Below are positions 60,482 through 64,000 of a stretch of DNA of 64,000 nucleotides, piece after piece. The stretch comes from Mesorhizobium sp. Root552. Lineage in GTDB: Bacteria > Pseudomonadota > Alphaproteobacteria > Rhizobiales > Rhizobiaceae. Each line of letters starts with the position of its first letter. Positions within the stretch are counted from its first letter, which is position 1. The notes below the pieces were generated by a model. The model was not told the DNA's origin, did not search any database, and saw nothing but the letters and a program-made list of their open reading frames with translations. The stretch is from the NCBI RefSeq assembly GCF_001427285.1, contig NZ_LMFV01000063.1:1-64000 (forward strand). Reading direction: 5' to 3'. The position numbers and the translations under genes are program-made.

Positions 60482-61354
60482 ATGTTTAGCGATAGCGTTG
60501 TCAACGAGATCAAGCAGGCAGCCAACGATGCCGGCCTTGAGCCGGCTGCGTTGCTGGCAGTAACGGCCGTTGAGAGCGCGGGCCAGGTATTCGCGCTGGT
60601 CGAAGGCAAGCAGGAACCATTGATCCGTTTCGAAGGTCACTATTTCGACCGCCGGCTGAGCGGCGAAAAGCAGGAGCAGGCCCGAGCACAGGGACTTGCC
60701 TCCCCTTCGGCCGGAGCCATAGCCAACCCCAGGACCCAGGCCGGCCGCTGGAAGATGCTGGAAAAGGCAGCGGCGATCGACGCACAGGCGGCTTACGAAT
60801 CCGTCTCCTGGGGCCTGGGTCAGGTCATGGGCGCGCACTGGCAATGGCTGGGCTATGCAAGTGTGGAAGCGCTGGTTGAGGAAGCTCGCTCTGGTGCTTT
60901 CGGTCAAGTCAGGCTGATGGTCAGGTACATCGAGAAAGCCGGCCTGGCGGATGCACTGCGAAGCCATGACTGGCCAGCTTTTGCCCACGGCTATAACGGG
61001 CCAGGCTACAAGAAGAATGCCTATGACGAGAAGATCGCCGACGCCTACGAACACTATGCCACCGGCAAGCCTTTAAGGGCCGCCACACAGTCTCCGCTAC
61101 TACGGCCGGGGTCGCAAGGAAAGACGGTAGCAAACCTCCAACGCTCCCTTACGGCGCTTGGCTATCCAGCGTCAGTCGATGGCATCTTTGGCCCCGCAAC
61201 CCTCGCAGCCGCCCAAAAATTCCAGGCGGATCACGGCCTCGACGCCGATGGCATCATCGGGAAAAGGACCAGCGAGGCGATCGAGGCAGCCCTTGCTTCA
61301 AGCGGGCTCTTCCGTCGTTTCTGGCTATGGTTGAAGAACTGGTTTGCAGGCTGA
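60482..61354 (+). CDS. N-acetylmuramidase with C-terminal peptidoglycan-binding domain (endolysin-like)
   Basis: The 290-residue protein has an N-acetylmuramidase (DUF3380) domain (about 10-195) with a likely catalytic Glu E31 in LAVTAVESAGQVF, RFEGHYFDRRL and SWGLGQVMGAHW. A PG_binding_1 domain follows at about 212-275 (LRPGSQGKTVANLQRSLTALGYPASVDGIFGPATLAAAQKF) and then a hydrophobic tail (FRRFWLWLKNWFAG). There is no signal peptide. This layout is that of phage endolysins or gene-transfer-agent-like lysins. No phage genes surround it, so it may be a captured lysin. Confidence 0.88.
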   Translation: MFSDSVVNEIKQAANDAGLEPAALLAVTAVESAGQVFALVEGKQEPLIRFEGHYFDRRLSGEKQEQARAQGLASPSAGAIANPRTQAGRWKMLEKAAAIDAQAAYESVSWGLGQVMGAHWQWLGYASVEALVEEARSGAFGQVRLMVRYIEKAGLADALRSHDWPAFAHGYNGPGYKKNAYDEKIADAYEHYATGKPLRAATQSPLLRPGSQGKTVANLQRSLTALGYPASVDGIFGPATLAAAQKFQADHGLDADGIIGKRTSEAIEAALASSGLFRRFWLWLKNWFAG

Positions 61355-61444
61355 TTTCCGTTCGTTCACTTGCGCCTCCCATCGTGGACATGCCGTTTTC
61401 CATCTGTTAAATCGGTTGAATTATCAAAATACCGAAAGCTCACC

Positions 61445-62083
61445 ATGCCAACCAAGACCGAAAAGCTGCTCGCCCTGCTCAATGGCCAGCCTGTCATTCC
61501 TGTGTTGAAGATCTCCGATGTTGCCCACGCCGTGCCATTGGCGCGGGCTTTGGCGCGCGGTGGACTGCCCGCCATCGAGATTACGTTGAGGACAGCCGAT
61601 GCTCTGGAAGCCATTCGCCGCGTTGCCGGCGAGGTCGAGGAAGCCATCGTCGGCGCAGGCACTATTCTCGACCGCAATCAGTTCAAGCAAGCGGTTTCAG
61701 CCGGCTCGAAATTCATCGTCAGCCCCGGCATCACACGCGAACTGTTGATCACAGCGGACGATAGCGAGGTTCCGTTTCTCCCTGGCGCCATAACACCCGG
61801 TGAAATCATGACGGCACGGCAGGCGGGCCTGGATTTCCTGAAATTCTTCCCCGCCGAACAGGCTGGCGGCGCCGCATTCCTGAAAGCCTTGGCGTCACCG
61901 ATTGCCGATGTGAAGTTCTGCCCCACCGGCGGCGTCAGTGCCGCCAACGCCAGGGACTATCTAAATCTGCCGAATGTCGTTTGTGTGGGCGGTTCCTGGA
62001 TTGCCCCCGACGATCTCGTCAGAGCAGGAGAATGGGCCCGGATCGAAACTCTCGCCCGCGAGGCGGCCACGTTGCGAAAGTAA
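61445..62083 (+). CDS. eda: KHG/KDPG aldolase (Entner-Doudoroff)
   Basis: This aldolase cleaves 2-keto-3-deoxy-6-phosphogluconate to pyruvate and glyceraldehyde-3-phosphate. The 212-residue protein has E45 and R49 in PAIEITLRT, the Schiff-base lysine K133 in FLKFFPAEQ and the phosphate-binding PTGGVSAAN. ATG 61445 gives the normal length. A bidirectional terminator follows. It is not in an operon with other sugar genes here. Confidence 0.94.
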   Translation: MPTKTEKLLALLNGQPVIPVLKISDVAHAVPLARALARGGLPAIEITLRTADALEAIRRVAGEVEEAIVGAGTILDRNQFKQAVSAGSKFIVSPGITRELLITADDSEVPFLPGAITPGEIMTARQAGLDFLKFFPAEQAGGAAFLKALASPIADVKFCPTGGVSAANARDYLNLPNVVCVGGSWIAPDDLVRAGEWARIETLAREAATLRK

Positions 62084-62116
62084 CTTAAGTCCGACAGTCT
62101 GCGATCTTCCAAAGAC

Positions 62117-62150
62117 AAAAAGCCCCGCCTGTCATCAGGCGCGGCTTTTT
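62117..62150. terminator. bidirectional terminator between eda and the DUF882 gene
   Basis: AAAAAGCC-C-CGCCTG (from 62117) pairs with CAGGCG-C-GGCTTTTT (to 62150), with a TCAT loop and one internal C-C mismatch. The A-run and T-run on either side allow termination in both directions between convergent genes. Confidence 0.9.
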
Positions 62151-62168
62151 GATTGAGCTAGCCGAAGC

Positions 62169-63986
62169 CTACTTGGCCTGGAAGCGCGCCACCGACAGGA
62201 ACTTCACGGCGGTTCCCGTAAAGCGGTTGGCGTTGTTCATTTCGTCACCGGACTGGAAGCCGTTCGTATAGACTTCGGTGGGTGCGGTGCGAACGAGATT
62301 ATAGGCATAGCGCGGCGCTGTCGTGGAATCCGATGCCTTGGCGACATAGTCGTTGCTGTGCAAGGCCCAGCGAGCGAGCTTCGGTTCCGCCGCCATGACG
62401 ACAGCCTTTGGCTCCGGCTTGAGGTCTTGCGGCGTGGCGCGCGATTCCTTGCGCGTCGTCTTGACGTTGCCGCCGATTGCTCCGGTCGGATCTGCAGGGG
62501 TTCCAATCGCCGCAGTGCGTGGCGAAGCCTGATCGACAGCAGGATTGTTGAACGCCGAACGTTCCAGCGACACCGCAGCGACCTGATACTCATCGGCCGC
62601 GGCCTGCTCAAGCAGGGCCTTGACCTCGTCGTCAGGGCGCGCCGACGGGATTGCCGAGAAAGCGTCCGTGGCAGTCACATCATGCTGGCTGTTGTCGGCC
62701 AACGCCAACAGCGTCGAACCGTTGTCCTGCTGCGGCGCTGCGGAAGGCATGCCATGTTCCGGACGCCAGGTCGGCAAGGGGACCTTGCCAGCCATCACAT
62801 CACTCGATGCCAGCTGGGTTGCTCCTTCGGTCGCCTGTGCAGCAGCAAAAGGAACATTCGCTGGCGCCTGAGTGAGCGCAGCCATATCGACCGCGCCGGC
62901 ATCAGCCGCACCAAACGGCGCGGTATCCGGTGTAGCAGCACCTACGTCAGCCTTGGGCCGCGGCGCAAAGCCCGGCAGCGGGACGCTGCGCGCAGGCAAT
63001 GCCGCAATGATGGTTTCAGGCGTCTCCTGCGGCGGGGCCGCTTCTTCCTCGGCAAGTTGAGGAACTTCAGCGCGTTGCGCATCCTTCGGCGACACGATCG
63101 CAATGCCCGGAACGCTCTTCTCAGCGGCAGCAGTCGCGACAGTCTTCTTGGGCGCCGGGGCGGCAGCCACTACGACATCGCTGTTATCCTCTTCCTCGTC
63201 GGCGCCACCGCCGAAGAATGCAGCCAGGAGGCCGCCGGATTTGCTGCTGCCCGAACCACCGGCGCTCGCCAGGGCAATAGCCGGGCTACCAGAACTCTTT
63301 CGGGACTTGTAGGCCGCCAGTGCCTGCTCATAGCCAGGCAATGGCTTGCCGTCGCTTGGAACATGCAGCGTCTTGCCATTCGGGAAAACCCGGGCAAGTT
63401 CCTGGCGACTGATGCCCGGCCAGTGGCGCACATTGCCGACATCCATGTGAACGAATGGCGAGCCTGAAGTTGGATAATAACCAACGCCACCGCCTTGCAT
63501 CTTCAAGCCGATGTCACGGAGCTTCTTGAGCGGCACGCCGGGAATGTAGAAGTCCATCGCCTTGCCAAGCATGTGCTGGCTCTTCTTGGCGACGCCGCGG
63601 CTGCGGGTGCGCAGCATCGAATTGGTCGCCGGAGCGCGATAACCGCAAATCACGTTGATATAGCCGTTCGACCCGCTGGCGCGATACGCTTCCCATACGA
63701 GGTCAAGCAGGCGCGGGTCCATCTTGGTGGGCTCGTTGCGACGCCAGTCGCGCAAAAATGCGTTCGCCTCGCGCAGGCCGGACTGATCGTATCTGCCATT
63801 ACGCTTGAAGACGATTTCCGCCTTCTCCTTCGTATGCAGATTGAAAAGCTTCAGGGTCCGCACTTCCGCACTTGCGGTCGTCGCCGAAGCTGAGACAACA
63901 CCTACGGCCAAAGCCACCGCCGCCAGCCACTTTGACCAGACGTTGTGAGATTGCCGCCCGTTTTTTTGTCGTTCGATTCTGTTCAA
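62169..63986 (-). CDS. DUF882 (YcbK-like) peptidoglycan peptidase-type protein with long low-complexity tail
   Basis: This 605-residue exported protein has a signal peptide (about 1-41, ASATTASAEV). The DUF882/M15-like domain (about 42-200) has the likely zinc ligands H138 and D145 in SQHMLGKAMDFYIPG and H180 in SPFVHMDVGNVRHWPG. Residues about 200-500 are low-complexity (Ser, Ala, Pro, Glu rich) and the last 80 are moderately ordered (ALHSNDYVAKASDSTTAPRYAYNLVRTAPTEVYTNGFQ). The start is TTG 63986, at the right edge of the window. It probably trims or modifies peptidoglycan. Confidence 0.9.
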   Translation of the reverse strand: MNRIERQKNGRQSHNVWSKWLAAVALAVGVVSASATTASAEVRTLKLFNLHTKEKAEIVFKRNGRYDQSGLREANAFLRDWRRNEPTKMDPRLLDLVWEAYRASGSNGYINVICGYRAPATNSMLRTRSRGVAKKSQHMLGKAMDFYIPGVPLKKLRDIGLKMQGGGVGYYPTSGSPFVHMDVGNVRHWPGISRQELARVFPNGKTLHVPSDGKPLPGYEQALAAYKSRKSSGSPAIALASAGGSGSSKSGGLLAAFFGGGADEEEDNSDVVVAAAPAPKKTVATAAAEKSVPGIAIVSPKDAQRAEVPQLAEEEAAPPQETPETIIAALPARSVPLPGFAPRPKADVGAATPDTAPFGAADAGAVDMAALTQAPANVPFAAAQATEGATQLASSDVMAGKVPLPTWRPEHGMPSAAPQQDNGSTLLALADNSQHDVTATDAFSAIPSARPDDEVKALLEQAAADEYQVAAVSLERSAFNNPAVDQASPRTAAIGTPADPTGAIGGNVKTTRKESRATPQDLKPEPKAVVMAAEPKLARWALHSNDYVAKASDSTTAPRYAYNLVRTAPTEVYTNGFQSGDEMNNANRFTGTAVKFLSVARFQAK

Positions 63987-64000
63987 ATCAAAAGGCCTTG

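Noticed and set aside
1..64000. tRNA, rRNA or integrase attachment site flanking the cargo genes or the IS
   Set aside because: I saw no cloverleaf, rRNA segment or integrase gene near the ECF/ALDH block, the MFS gene or the IS, so no genomic-island boundary is claimed.

Overview
The window reads as a chromosome segment of an alphaproteobacterium of the order Rhizobiales, most likely a Phyllobacteriaceae member such as Mesorhizobium or a close relative. The evidence is the rhizobial-type flagellar cluster (visN/visR and rem/ftcR regulators, motA away from motB-motC, motE, flaF/flbT, several linked flagellins, no fliA and no fliO), about 60% G+C, and dense overlapping genes. This is inference from gene content and order, not from a marker gene.

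Layout. 1-1604 is one end of an IS3-family insertion sequence; both of its ends carry short tandem duplications, and it has cut off the 3' end of a small secreted-protein gene on the minus strand. 1824-2331 is non-coding and holds three copies of a GCAATTAATTGC-type palindrome. 2332-47558 is the flagellar regulon. It contains a minus-strand operon (DUF1217 repeat protein, flgF, fliI, membrane protein) diverging from motA-fliM-fliN-fliG-flhB-orf. The regulators visN-visR follow. Next comes a cargo block (DGPF protein, ECF sigma factor, ALDH7-type aldehyde dehydrogenase). Then come flgB-flgC-fliE-flgG-flgA-flgI-motE-flgH-[MITE]-fliL-fliP, three flagellins, fliF-fliH-motB-motC-fliK-transglycosylase, rem, flgE-flgK-flgL-flaF-flbT-flgD-fliQ, an MFS transporter, and flhA-fliR-fliJ-flgJ-flgN-fliL-like. 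47595-63986 is ordinary chromosome: SCP2 protein, two acetyltransferases, ornithine decarboxylase with a structured leader, amidase/LysR, a nickel/cobalt/zinc efflux group, aminotransferase, SDR, DUF533 protein, TrhO, an endolysin-like muramidase, KDPG aldolase and a DUF882 protein.

How it works together. VisN/VisR and Rem are expected to form a hierarchy (known in Sinorhizobium). I find the same promoter architecture, C(G/A)C(G/A)CAAG-N10-TA(T/G)NYT-like, in front of six transcription units: DUF1217-flgF-fliI, motA, flgB, fliF, flgE and flhA. In three of them the box is part of an 11-bp direct repeat. It is my candidate binding site for the OmpR-type regulator Rem. The flagellin genes lack it. 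The first two share a different upstream box and a 5'-UTR hairpin that could be the target of FlbT/FlaF; the third shares the upstream box and has only a weaker hairpin.

Points needing care. The first two flagellins have different deletions at the same C-terminal position (one in frame, one frameshifting). With the duplicated IS ends this could indicate assembly errors at repeats. A 264-bp TA-flanked inverted-repeat element sits between flgH and fliL and appears to have moved the native fliL ribosome-binding site away from its start codon.
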